DNA from: an uncultured Ruminococcus sp.
Lineage (GTDB): Bacteria > Bacillota > Clostridia > Oscillospirales > Ruminococcaceae
Reading direction: 5' to 3'
NCBI GenBank assembly: GCA_900752785.1
Contig: CAADWP010000187.1
Span: 1 to 13,440 of the forward strand
DNA length: 13,440 bases
Made by a program: the position numbers and the translations under genes. Position 1 is the stretch's first letter, and the number at the start of each line of letters is the position of its first letter. Below the pieces are notes generated by a model. That model was not told the DNA's origin. It worked only from the letters and a program-made list of their open reading frames with translations, and did no database searches. Shown here one piece after another: positions 1 to 7,276 of this stretch.

Positions 1-86
1 GCTGCGTAGGCTGCGGAAGATGCCTGTCAAAATGTCCGATCTCGATGAATATCGTTAAGGTAATGAAAGCATTGGAGGTAAAGTAA
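1..86 (+). CDS. C-terminal end of a 4Fe-4S (dicluster) ferredoxin-type protein, partial
   Basis: Only the last 27 codons are present, read in the frame that starts at base 3 and ends with TAA at 84-86. They encode CVGCGRCLSKCP, a CxxCxxCxxxCP ligand set for one [4Fe-4S] cluster, followed by a short tail ending ALEVK. Such a cluster close to the C terminus fits the electron-transfer subunits that accompany HydG/AsrB-type flavin reductases (AsrA/HydB-like dicluster proteins), but the fold upstream lies outside the window. The stop overlaps the next start by one base (TAATG), so the two genes are translationally coupled and the products probably share a complex. The cluster motif is certain; the family name is inference from the neighbour. 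Confidence 0.8.
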   Translation, partial: CVGCGRCLSKCPISMNIVKVMKALEVK

Positions 87-916
87 TGAACAGTAACGAT
101 ACTTTGATTCCGCTTATCGGAGTTGTTACCGATATAAGGCAGGATACTCCGGACGTAAAGACATTCAGGGTAGTATCTCCGAATGGAGGAAAGGTTTTTG
201 AGCATATGCCCGGACAGTGCGCAATGCTTTCTGTTCCGGGAGTAGGCGAGGGAATGTTTTCAATAACCTCCTCGCCCACAAATAAAGATTTTATGGAATT
301 CAGCATAAAGAAGTGCGGCTGTCTTACCACATGGCTTCATGCAATGGACGTAGGTCAGCAGATAACTATACGAGGACCTTATGGAAACGCTTTTCCTGTA
401 GAGACAGAGCTTAAAGGCAAGGATCTGCTGTTTATAGCCGGAGGAATCGGACTTGCGCCGCTTCGTTCGGTTATAAACTATGTTCGCGATAAGAGAGAAA
501 ATTACGGCAGCGTACAGATCGTCTACGGTTCGCGCTCAAAGGATGATCTTGTGGATTATAAAGAAATAATCGACGAGTGGATGGCTGACGACGGGATAGA
601 AGTCAATCTGACCATTGACAACGCTCAGGAGGGCTGGGACGGTCATGTAGGATTTGTTCCGAACTTTGTAACGGAGCTTAATCCCGATAAGAATAAAACA
701 GTTCTTGTCTGCGGACCGCCTATAATGATAAAGTTTACTCTGAACGCGCTTAAAGCGCTTGGTTTCGAGGAAACTCAGGTCTATACAACTATGGAGCTTC
801 GCATGAAGTGCGGAGTCGGCAAGTGCGGACGCTGCAATATCGGAAATAAATACGTCTGCAAGGACGGACCCGTGTTCCGTTACGATCAGCTTGGCGAACT
901 GCCCGACGAATATTAA
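86..916 (+). CDS. FAD/NAD(P)H oxidoreductase with C-terminal 2Fe-2S cluster (HydG/AsrB/PyrK-like)
   Basis: This 276-residue protein probably takes electrons from NAD(P)H through FAD and passes them to iron-sulfur partners. Residues about 8-105 form the ferredoxin-reductase-like FAD domain, with MFSITSSP at 57-64 in the place of the usual flavin-binding RxYS. Residues about 112-225 form the nucleotide domain, with AGGIGLAP at 118-125 and CGPP at 209-212. The tail carries C242, C247, C250 and C258 in the CGVGKCGRC...VCKDGPVF arrangement seen in PyrK and in sulfhydrogenase gamma and anaerobic sulfite reductase B subunits. It is not beside pyrD, so PyrK itself is unlikely. The start is set by GGAGGT at 74-79 and the one-base overlap with the upstream stop. 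It lies in one operon with 4Fe-4S, ferredoxin and flavoprotein genes. The family assignment is strong; the donor (NADH or NADPH) and the exact acceptor are not visible. Confidence 0.88.
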   Translation: MNSNDTLIPLIGVVTDIRQDTPDVKTFRVVSPNGGKVFEHMPGQCAMLSVPGVGEGMFSITSSPTNKDFMEFSIKKCGCLTTWLHAMDVGQQITIRGPYGNAFPVETELKGKDLLFIAGGIGLAPLRSVINYVRDKRENYGSVQIVYGSRSKDDLVDYKEIIDEWMADDGIEVNLTIDNAQEGWDGHVGFVPNFVTELNPDKNKTVLVCGPPIMIKFTLNALKALGFEETQVYTTMELRMKCGVGKCGRCNIGNKYVCKDGPVFRYDQLGELPDEY

Positions 917-923
917 GGAGGAG
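915..923 (+). promoter_or_regulatory. Ribosome binding site fixing the start of the iron-sulfur subunit
   Basis: AAGGAGGAG begins within the stop codon of the upstream reductase and lies 9 bases before the ATG at 933. An in-frame ATG at 891 would begin inside the preceding gene without such a site, so 933 is the start. Confidence 0.85.
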
Positions 924-932
924 CAATTTCAT

Positions 933-1607
933 ATGGAAAATACAGTAAACGTTTACCTGTTCGGCAAGAAATATGAGGTGCCGGCGGGGCTTACTATAAT
1001 GACGGCTATGGAATATGCCGGATATGAGCTTGTAAGAGGATGCGGCTGTAGAAACGGATTTTGCGGCGCCTGTGCAACTATTTACAGGATCAAGGATAAG
1101 CAGGAGCTTCACGCTTGTCTGGCTTGCCAGACAGAGGTGCAGGAAGGAATGTACGTTGCCACGCTGCCTTTCTTTCCGCTTGTAAAAAAAATCTACAACA
1201 TTGAGGAGATAAAGCCCACGGAGCAGATCATGATGCAGCTTTATCCCGAAATTTACAGTTGTATCGGCTGTAACGCGTGTACAAAGGCGTGTACCCAGGA
1301 GCTTAGCGTTATGCAGTATATTGCATATGCTCAAAGAGGCGAATATGATAAATGTGCTGAATTATCGTTCGACTGCGTAATGTGCGGAGTATGCTCATCA
1401 CGTTGCCCCGCAGGAATTTCGCATCCTCAGGTGGCTATGCTTGCAAGGCGCCTCAACGGAAAGTACATAGCGCCTGAATGTGAACATCTTGCTGAGCGTG
1501 TTCAGGAAATAAATGACGGAATGTATAATGATCTTATTGAGAAGCTGATGCAGAAGCCTATTGAGGAAATTAAAGAACTCTACAATAACCGCGAGATCGA
1601 GAAGTAA
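933..1607 (+). CDS. Fumarate-reductase-type iron-sulfur subunit (2Fe-2S plus two 4Fe-4S motifs)
   Basis: This 224-residue electron-wire subunit has a ferredoxin-like N-terminal domain with C37, C39, C44, C47 and C62 (C65 nearby) for a [2Fe-2S] centre. An alpha-helical dicluster domain follows, with C110-C113-C116-C120 and C148-C151-C154-C158-Pro. Both later sets are CxxCxxCxxxC, so two [4Fe-4S] clusters are expected, not the [4Fe-4S] plus [3Fe-4S] pair of classical FrdB/SdhB. The order 2Fe-2S then dicluster still matches the FrdB/SdhB layout, and the next gene is an FrdA-like flavoprotein 12 bases on. The C-terminal 45 residues are charged and helical. It probably relays electrons from the FAD/NAD(P)H subunit to the flavoprotein. 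The domain reading is firm; the partner assignment rests on operon context. Confidence 0.88.
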   Translation: MENTVNVYLFGKKYEVPAGLTIMTAMEYAGYELVRGCGCRNGFCGACATIYRIKDKQELHACLACQTEVQEGMYVATLPFFPLVKKIYNIEEIKPTEQIMMQLYPEIYSCIGCNACTKACTQELSVMQYIAYAQRGEYDKCAELSFDCVMCGVCSSRCPAGISHPQVAMLARRLNGKYIAPECEHLAERVQEINDGMYNDLIEKLMQKPIEEIKELYNNREIEK

Positions 1608-1619
1608 GGAGGAAGGCAA

Positions 1620-3218
1620 ATGTACAAAATTGATAAGCTCAACGAGTATGCAAAGCTTGTTGCGGAAAACAGGGAAAAGAATGCAGCCCTCGAGCCGAGA
1701 AGAATGACTGCCGAAGAGAAGGAAAATCTTCTGGCTGCCTTCCACCCGGATTATAAGCAGGATGAATTTACCGTCCTCAGTGCAGGCATAAACAAGGGCG
1801 ATAAGGTTCCAACACAGCTTGCAGAGCTTCTTCAGGGAAAAAGCAGGATCACTGCCGATCAGGTCGATCTGACAAATCCCGATTATGATACGGATGTACT
1901 TATCATCGGCGGAGGCGGAGCAGGAGCTTCCGCAGCAATTGAAGCGGATGAAGCGGGAGTAAGGACAATGATCGTTACTAAGCTTCGTATCGGCGATGCA
2001 AATACAATGATGGCTGAGGGAGGCATACAGGCTGCCGATAAACCGAACGATTCGCCGGCTATTCACTATCTTGACGCTTTTGGCGGCGGACATTTTGCCG
2101 CAAAGCCCGAGCTTGTAAAGAAGCTTGTAACAAAAGCTCCCGAAGCGATCCAGTGGCTTAATAAGCTTGGCGTTGAATTTGATAAAGAACCTGACGGTAC
2201 AATGGTAACAACTCACGGCGGAGGTACATCACGTAAGAGAATGCACGCGGCAAAGGATTATTCCGGCGCTGAAATTATGAGAACCTTACGCGACGAGGTG
2301 CTTAACCGAGGTATTCCGGTAATTGATTTTACCGCTGCAATTGAAATAATTCTTGACAGTAACGGCAGAGCTGCCGGTGCGGTTCTTATGAATATGGAAA
2401 CAAAGGAACTTCTTGTTGCAAGAGCTAAAACTGTGATAATAGCAACAGGCGGCGCAGGCCGTCTCCATTATCAGGGATTTCCGACATCAAATCACTACGG
2501 CGCGACTGCCGACGGACTTATCCTCGGCTACAGAGTTGGAGCTAAGCTTCTTTATGCCGATACGCTCCAGTATCATCCTACGGGAGCAGCTTATCCCGAG
2601 CAGATATTTGGTGCTCTCGTAACGGAAAAAGTTCGTTCTCTTGGGGCAAAACTGGTCAATATTGACGGAGAAGTATTTATGCATCCCCTTGAGACTCGTG
2701 ATGTTACCGCTGCTTCTATTATTCGCGAATGCTCTGAAAGAGGCAAGGGTATCGCTACAAATCAGGGTCAGGCAGTATGGCTTGACACACCGATGATCGA
2801 GTATAAAAACGGAGCGGGAACGATTGAAAAGAGAATCCCGGCAATGATGAGAATGTTCGGCAAATACGGTATTGATATACGAAAAGAGCCGATTCTTGTA
2901 TATCCGACGCTTCATTATCAGAACGGCGGACTTGACATATCCGACGATTGTGCGACAGGCGTTGAGAATTTGTATGCCGCTGGTGAAGTGGCAGGCGGTA
3001 TTCACGGCAGAAATCGTCTTATGGGAAATTCGCTGCTTGATGTTATCGTATTCGGCAGAAATGCGGGAATTTACGCTGCTTCAAAGGCAAAAAATACTTC
3101 CGTACCGGAAAAACTCAGCCTTGAACATATAAATAGCTTTAATAAAGAGCTTGAATCGGCAGGATGCAGTTCGGATAAAGCTTCTCCGCTGCTTCTTCCG
3201 AAATATGCAAGAAAGTAA
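1620..3218 (+). CDS. Fumarate reductase/succinate dehydrogenase-like flavoprotein subunit
   Basis: This 532-residue FAD protein belongs to the fumarate reductase/L-aspartate oxidase superfamily. The dinucleotide-binding motif GGGGAG is at 97-102 with a second FAD contact at ATGGAG (275-280). Expected substrate-site residues are present: the QYHPTG segment (H319), R360 in ETRDV, H432 in LHYQNGG, and the arginine-rich GRNRLMGNSLLD region (463-474). These correspond to the Arg/His/Arg set of FrdA. Two things are odd. About 90 residues precede the Rossmann fold, where FrdA normally begins within 10-20. The chain also stops soon after the FAD domain, so the usual C-terminal helical domain is reduced to about 45 residues. 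The start is supported by AAGGAGG at 1606-1612. No frdC/D-like membrane gene follows, which suggests a soluble enzyme fed by the three upstream subunits. Fumarate is the likeliest acceptor; related 2-enoates cannot be excluded. Confidence 0.85.
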   Translation: MYKIDKLNEYAKLVAENREKNAALEPRRMTAEEKENLLAAFHPDYKQDEFTVLSAGINKGDKVPTQLAELLQGKSRITADQVDLTNPDYDTDVLIIGGGGAGASAAIEADEAGVRTMIVTKLRIGDANTMMAEGGIQAADKPNDSPAIHYLDAFGGGHFAAKPELVKKLVTKAPEAIQWLNKLGVEFDKEPDGTMVTTHGGGTSRKRMHAAKDYSGAEIMRTLRDEVLNRGIPVIDFTAAIEIILDSNGRAAGAVLMNMETKELLVARAKTVIIATGGAGRLHYQGFPTSNHYGATADGLILGYRVGAKLLYADTLQYHPTGAAYPEQIFGALVTEKVRSLGAKLVNIDGEVFMHPLETRDVTAASIIRECSERGKGIATNQGQAVWLDTPMIEYKNGAGTIEKRIPAMMRMFGKYGIDIRKEPILVYPTLHYQNGGLDISDDCATGVENLYAAGEVAGGIHGRNRLMGNSLLDVIVFGRNAGIYAASKAKNTSVPEKLSLEHINSFNKELESAGCSSDKASPLLLPKYARK

Positions 3219-3236
3219 CGGCAGATACTGATTATT

Positions 3237-3261
3237 ACGGGACGTGCAATGTGCGTCCCGT
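3237..3261 (+). terminator. Hairpin between flavoprotein gene and transporter; possible weak terminator
   Basis: ACGGGACG (3237-3244) pairs perfectly with CGTCCCGT (3254-3261) around a 9-base loop. It is followed by only a short T run (3266-3269). It may terminate part of the transcripts or protect the 3' end of the redox operon message while allowing read-through into the transporter. Confidence 0.5.
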
Positions 3262-3295
3262 GCAATTTTGACTTAGATTAGAGGTAAAATAATTT

Positions 3296-4504
3296 ATGGA
3301 ATTTTTTGACGGAATTCTTTCAATTCATGGTGTTTCATTTCTGATGCTTTCGGTTATAGCTATTGCAGCAGTCGGATATGTGCTTGGAAGGATTACTATC
3401 AAAGGAGTATCCCTCGGAACAGCGGGAGTATTTCTTATAGCGCTTGTTTACGGATGTGTTTTTTATAAGAATCTTTCAGATGAAATAAATACAGATTTTG
3501 TAACAAACGCTTTAAAAATAGTTGATAATCTCGGGCTTATTCTTTTTGTAACAGCTGTTGGATTTATAGCAGGTCCGGGATTTTTTGGAAATTTCAAAAA
3601 GAATTTTAAATCATATGTTGCCCTTGCGGTAATAATTATTTTAAGCGGCGGACTCGCCTGTGCAGGATGCATTACAATAGGAAAGCGGTTTACAGATCTG
3701 TCCGGCGATGAATTTACGGCAATGCTGACGGGAATATTATCAGGTTCTCTTACGAGTACCCCGGGATTTTCTGCTGCTAAAGATGCGGTGGCATCAGATC
3801 ATCTTCGCGATATTGTAGCTGTCGGATACGCTATCGCATATATATTTGGAGTTATAGGAGTAGTTCTTTTTGTTCAGATTATTCCGAAGCTGCTTAAAGC
3901 GGATATGAAAGCTGAACGTAAGAAGCTTGAGGCTTCCGCTTCCAAATCCGACAAGAAGTCAAAAAATGAAAAACTGGTTGAAATAGACGAATTTGGTATA
4001 ATGCCGTTTGCTCTTGCAGCATTCATAGGTATCGTTATAGGTTCGTTTAAATTTAAGAATTTTTCGCTTTCAACAACAGGCGGCTGTCTGCTTATTTCAT
4101 TGATATTCGGACATTTTGGGCATTTAGGAAAAATTTCCTTGACACCGAAAGATTCGACCTTAAAGGTTTTCCGTGAGCTTGGACTGATGTTCTTCCTAAT
4201 AGGAGCCGGAATTGCTGGAGGAGCAAAATTTGTAAAATATTTTGATCCGATCTATTTTATTTACGGAATAATTATGACGCTTGTCCCCATGATCCTTGGT
4301 TTTATTTTTGCGAAGTACGTATTGAAGCTCAGCTTATTTAACAATCTTGGCTCGATCACAGGAGGAATGACTTCAACTCCTGCGTTGGGAACTCTTATCA
4401 GCACGACCGGTACGGAAAATGTTGCTGCGGCATATGCGGCTACATATCCTGTTGCGCTTATATCAGTTGTTCTTGTGTCTCAATTTTTAATAATTTTATT
4501 TTAA
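3296..4504 (+). CDS. AspT/YidE (AAEx)-family dicarboxylate-type transporter, SucE-like candidate
   Basis: This 402-residue polytopic membrane protein has two homologous halves, each with the signature of the aspartate:alanine exchanger family: GSLTSTPGFSAAKDA at 150-164 and GGMTSTPALGTLIST at 356-370. About ten to twelve hydrophobic segments are visible. The halves are joined by a lysine-rich cytoplasmic linker (about 197-232). The TrkA-C (RCK) domains that sit between the halves of YidE/YbjL/AspT are absent, so this is a compact form. Known members exchange aspartate for alanine or export succinate (SucE of Corynebacterium). It lies 77 bases downstream of a fumarate-reductase-like operon, which makes succinate export the favoured inference. 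The ribosome site GAGG is at 3281-3284. The family call is secure; the substrate is inferred from context. Confidence 0.85.
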   Translation: MEFFDGILSIHGVSFLMLSVIAIAAVGYVLGRITIKGVSLGTAGVFLIALVYGCVFYKNLSDEINTDFVTNALKIVDNLGLILFVTAVGFIAGPGFFGNFKKNFKSYVALAVIIILSGGLACAGCITIGKRFTDLSGDEFTAMLTGILSGSLTSTPGFSAAKDAVASDHLRDIVAVGYAIAYIFGVIGVVLFVQIIPKLLKADMKAERKKLEASASKSDKKSKNEKLVEIDEFGIMPFALAAFIGIVIGSFKFKNFSLSTTGGCLLISLIFGHFGHLGKISLTPKDSTLKVFRELGLMFFLIGAGIAGGAKFVKYFDPIYFIYGIIMTLVPMILGFIFAKYVLKLSLFNNLGSITGGMTSTPALGTLISTTGTENVAAAYAATYPVALISVVLVSQFLIILF

Positions 4505-4506
4505 TC

Positions 4507-4539
4507 AAAAGCTGCTGTTGTTATTGACAGCAGCTTTTT
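4507..4539 (+). terminator. Rho-independent terminator after the transporter
   Basis: A perfect 12-bp stem, AAAAGCTGCTGT (4507-4518) with ACAGCAGCTTTT (4527-4538), encloses an 8-base loop and runs into a TTTTT tail. It sits 2 bases after the transporter stop and ends the first transcription unit. Confidence 0.9.
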
Positions 4540-4595
4540 GATATGCCGTTATTGCTTCTTTCGCATGGATATGATGAAAAATTTACCGATTTTTG

Positions 4596-4624
4596 TTGCA
4601 AATTTTTTTGTAATGTAGTATAAT
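4596..4624 (+). promoter_or_regulatory. Sigma-A-type promoter for the asnB operon
   Basis: TTGCAA (4596-4601) and a perfect TATAAT (4619-4624) are separated by 17 bases, with a T-rich spacer. The predicted start near 4631 leaves a leader of about 80 bases. Just upstream, AAAAAT (4577-4582) and ATTTTT (4589-4594) form an inverted repeat next to the -35 box, which may be an UP-like element or chance in AT-rich DNA. Confidence 0.75.
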
Positions 4625-4694
4625 AATTGAGGCAATGCCGCAGAGTGGCTTGAATTGTTATGTGGTAATTGTACTGAGTTGCTTTGAAAGGAGC

Positions 4695-4702
4695 AAGGGA
4701 GG
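4695..4702 (+). promoter_or_regulatory. Ribosome binding site that fixes the asnB start
   Basis: AAGGGAGG lies 10 bases before the ATG at 4713. An in-frame ATG at 4635 would add 26 residues ahead of the nucleophile Cys, which must become N-terminal after Met removal, so 4713 is the start. Confidence 0.85.
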
Positions 4703-4712
4703 CTGTATAGTT

Positions 4713-6584
4713 ATGTGCGGAATAGTGGGTTTTACCAATAATATTGATAATTCCAATACCGTTATCAAGGAAATGATGGACAGGATAAAACATCGCGGTC
4801 CGGATGCGGAGGGAGAATATATCGACGACGGTATAGCTCTCGGTCATCGCAGACTAAGCATTATTGATGTAAGTTCTCAGGGAGATCAGCCGATTTTTAA
4901 TGAAGACGGATCGTTGGTCTTAGTTTTTAACGGTGAAATATACAATTATAAAATTATTCGTGAAAAGCTGACAGAAGCAGGACACGTTTTCAAAACCAAT
5001 ACCGATACTGAGGTACTGATACATGGCTATGAGGAATATGGAGAAAAGCTGCTGAATATGCTTCGCGGAATGTTTTCCTTTGTTATCTGGGACAAAAATA
5101 AAAAGGAACTTTTCGGTGCAAGAGATTTCTTTGGAATAAAGCCTATGTACTATGCAGTAATGGACAAAACTTTTATATTTGGTTCAGAAATAAAAAGCTT
5201 TCTTGCTCATCCGCATTTTAAAATGGAGCTTAATACAAAAGCTCTGGAAAACTATCTGACTTTTCAATATTCTCCGACTTCAGAAACGTTTTTTAAAAAT
5301 GTGCATAAGCTGCTTCCGGCTCATTATTTTCGTTTTAAAGACGGAAAAATAACAATAAAACGTTACTGGGACGTAAATTTCAGCGAGGACAGCAAACCGT
5401 CTCTGGACGAGTGGGTGAACAGGATCTCCGATATTTTTCATGATTCGGTTGAAGCGCATAAAATTGCCGATGTTGAAGTTGGCTCGTTTCTTTCAAGCGG
5501 TGTAGATTCAAGCTATGTTGCAGCGGTTGCAGATGTTGACAAGACGTTTACAGTAGGCTTTGGCAATGACGAAAAATATAACGAGATCGGTTGGGCGAAG
5601 AATTTCTCAAAAGCTATAGGAAAGGAAAATTCCAGCAAAGTTATTACGCCTGAGGAATATTGGAACAGCCTTTCGATGATACAGTATCATATGGATGAAC
5701 CGCTTGCAGATCCGTCCGCAGTCGCACTCTACTTTGTTTGTAATATTGCTTCAAAAAAGCTTAAGGTAGTTCTTTCGGGAGAAGGAGCAGATGAGATATT
5801 CGGCGGATATAACGTTTACAGCGATCCTGACGGTACTCTTTACGATAAACTTCCGAGATCGTTAAAGCGCGGAATCGGAGCGCTTGCACAAAAGCTTCCT
5901 GCAAAAAGAGGCGTAAACTTTTTTGTCCGTAAGGGAAAGGACGTTGAGGAACGCTTTATTGGAAATGCATATATGTTCACACCGGAGCAGAGGCGCGAAC
6001 TCCTTAATATCAGGACTGACGCCCCTGATCCGACCACGATCACAAAGCAGTATTTCAATATTGTCAAGGATAAAGACGATGTTACAAAAATGCAGTATCT
6101 TGATCTCCATATGTGGATGGCGGGAGACATTCTTTTAAAAGCCGATAAAATGAGTATGGCTAATTCACTTGAACTCAGAGTACCTTTTCTTGATAAGGAA
6201 GTAATGGCGGTAGCCGAAAAGATTCCGACTAAATATAGGGTAACGCACAGCGCGGGAACTGATGAAACAAAATATATCACAAAATATGCTATGAGACTTG
6301 CTGCAAAGAAGGATACTCCGGAACAGACGGCAAAAACTGCCGCCAAGAAAAAACTGGGTTTTCCTGTTCCAATTAGAGTTTGGCTCAGGGAGGATAAATA
6401 TTATAATATTGTCAGTGAAGCCTTTAACAGCGAAAGCGGAAAAAAATTTTTTAACACGCCGATGCTCATGAAGCTTTTGGATGACCATAAAAACGGAAAA
6501 ACCGATAACAGCCGCAAGATTTGGACAGTATTTATATTTCTGGTATGGTATAAAGTATACTTTGAAAACGGCGGCAAGTATTAA
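4713..6584 (+). CDS. asnB: Asparagine synthetase (glutamine-hydrolysing)
   Basis: This 623-residue cytosolic enzyme makes asparagine from aspartate, ATP and glutamine. The N-terminal class II glutaminase domain begins MCGIVGF, so Cys2 is the catalytic nucleophile; RGPD (28-31), GHRRLSI (44-50) and FNGEIYNY (72-79) line the glutamine site. The synthetase domain has the ATP pyrophosphatase loop SSGVDSS (261-267) and SGEGADEIFGGY (355-366). Length is normal for bacterial AsnB (about 550-640). It is the first gene of a likely four-gene operon (with the HD protein, pyrB and the antiporter), led by the promoter at 4596-4624. No T-box leader signature (the tRNA-acceptor-binding TGGNACC motif) is visible in the short leader. 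A related amidotransferase acting on another acid is possible but less likely given the full motif set. Confidence 0.93.
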   Translation: MCGIVGFTNNIDNSNTVIKEMMDRIKHRGPDAEGEYIDDGIALGHRRLSIIDVSSQGDQPIFNEDGSLVLVFNGEIYNYKIIREKLTEAGHVFKTNTDTEVLIHGYEEYGEKLLNMLRGMFSFVIWDKNKKELFGARDFFGIKPMYYAVMDKTFIFGSEIKSFLAHPHFKMELNTKALENYLTFQYSPTSETFFKNVHKLLPAHYFRFKDGKITIKRYWDVNFSEDSKPSLDEWVNRISDIFHDSVEAHKIADVEVGSFLSSGVDSSYVAAVADVDKTFTVGFGNDEKYNEIGWAKNFSKAIGKENSSKVITPEEYWNSLSMIQYHMDEPLADPSAVALYFVCNIASKKLKVVLSGEGADEIFGGYNVYSDPDGTLYDKLPRSLKRGIGALAQKLPAKRGVNFFVRKGKDVEERFIGNAYMFTPEQRRELLNIRTDAPDPTTITKQYFNIVKDKDDVTKMQYLDLHMWMAGDILLKADKMSMANSLELRVPFLDKEVMAVAEKIPTKYRVTHSAGTDETKYITKYAMRLAAKKDTPEQTAKTAAKKKLGFPVPIRVWLREDKYYNIVSEAFNSESGKKFFNTPMLMKLLDDHKNGKTDNSRKIWTVFIFLVWYKVYFENGGKY

Positions 6585-6593
6585 GGGGGCTCT

Positions 6594-7262
6594 ATGCCAA
6601 GTATTGTAACTTATAAATATATTAAGCAGAATCCCGATATTATGGAATATATCCGCCGCGCTGATAAAGCTCTCGAGGCTCAGGGCTATACGGAGCATTC
6701 CTTTGCTCATGTGGAAAAGACGGCGTCAACTTCAAGCATGATCCTGACAACGCTCGGATATGATGAACGTACTGTGGAGCTTGCAAAAATTGCTGCCATC
6801 ATGCATGATATCGGAAATGTGATAAACAGAGCCGACCATGCTCAAAGCGGTGCGGTTATGGCGTTCAGGCTTCTTGATAATCTTAGTATGCCTGCTTCGG
6901 AGATTTGCTCTGTTATTTCGGCAATAGGCAATCATGTCGAGGGAACTGGGCAGCCGCTCGATCCGATTTCTGCTGCGCTTATAATTGCCGACAAGACAGA
7001 TGTCAGAAGAAGCCGCGTTAGGAACAGCGATCTGCTGACCTTTGATATACACGACAGGGTGAATTATGCCGTGGAAAAGTCAATGGTTCGATTTAATGAC
7101 AGTAATTCGGCTATAATTCTTGAACTTCAAATTGATACGGAGATTTCTCCCGTAATCGAATATTTTGAGATCTTTCTTCAGCGTATGTTGCTTTGCCGCA
7201 GGGCGGCAGCATTTCTTGGGGTAAATTTTGAAATGATAATAAACGGCAGTAAAATTCTGTAA
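6594..7262 (+). CDS. HD-domain phosphohydrolase of unknown substrate
   Basis: This 222-residue protein is a single HD-superfamily domain, predicted to be a metal-dependent phosphohydrolase in the cytoplasm. Visible metal ligands are H39 (SFAHVEK), the H71-D72 pair (IMHDIGN), H82, H114 (GNHVEG) and D133 in ADKTDVRRSR. The order H...HD...H...H...D is the normal one, so the domain looks catalytically competent. The C-terminal 60 residues have no recognised motif. The gene lies 9 bases after asnB and 14 bases before pyrB, so it is co-transcribed with genes for asparagine and pyrimidine synthesis. A nucleotide or signalling-nucleotide substrate would fit that setting, but nothing in the sequence identifies it. 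The start follows the purine run AAGGGGG at 6583-6589. Confidence 0.85.
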   Translation: MPSIVTYKYIKQNPDIMEYIRRADKALEAQGYTEHSFAHVEKTASTSSMILTTLGYDERTVELAKIAAIMHDIGNVINRADHAQSGAVMAFRLLDNLSMPASEICSVISAIGNHVEGTGQPLDPISAALIIADKTDVRRSRVRNSDLLTFDIHDRVNYAVEKSMVRFNDSNSAIILELQIDTEISPVIEYFEIFLQRMLLCRRAAAFLGVNFEMIINGSKIL

Positions 7263-7276
7263 CGGAGGTTAAAAAT

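Noticed and set aside
891..932. Earlier ATG for the iron-sulfur subunit inside the reductase gene
   Set aside because: No ribosome site; AAGGAGGAG at 915-923 clearly serves the ATG at 933.
789..1334. Long open frames on the - strand opposite the redox genes, such as this one
   Set aside because: They mirror well-supported + strand genes, lack recognisable protein motifs and good ribosome sites, and are best explained as shadows.
3120..3218. Frameshift truncating the flavoprotein C terminus
   Set aside because: The downstream bases do not continue a recognisable FrdA helical domain in another frame before the hairpin and transporter; the short end appears natural.
3268..3290. Promoter before the transporter (TTGACT with TAAAAT)
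   Set aside because: The boxes are only 11 bases apart, too close for a sigma-A promoter.
4635..4712. In-frame 26-residue extension of asnB from an upstream ATG
   Set aside because: The glutaminase nucleophile must be Cys2 of MCGIVGF, and a good ribosome site precedes 4713; the extension would fall in the leader.
4625..4712. Possible T-box or other riboswitch in the asnB leader
   Set aside because: The leader is only about 80 bases and has no T-box TGGNACC motif or attenuator; small hairpins seen (for example TTGCT/AGCAA at 4679-4696) are too weak.
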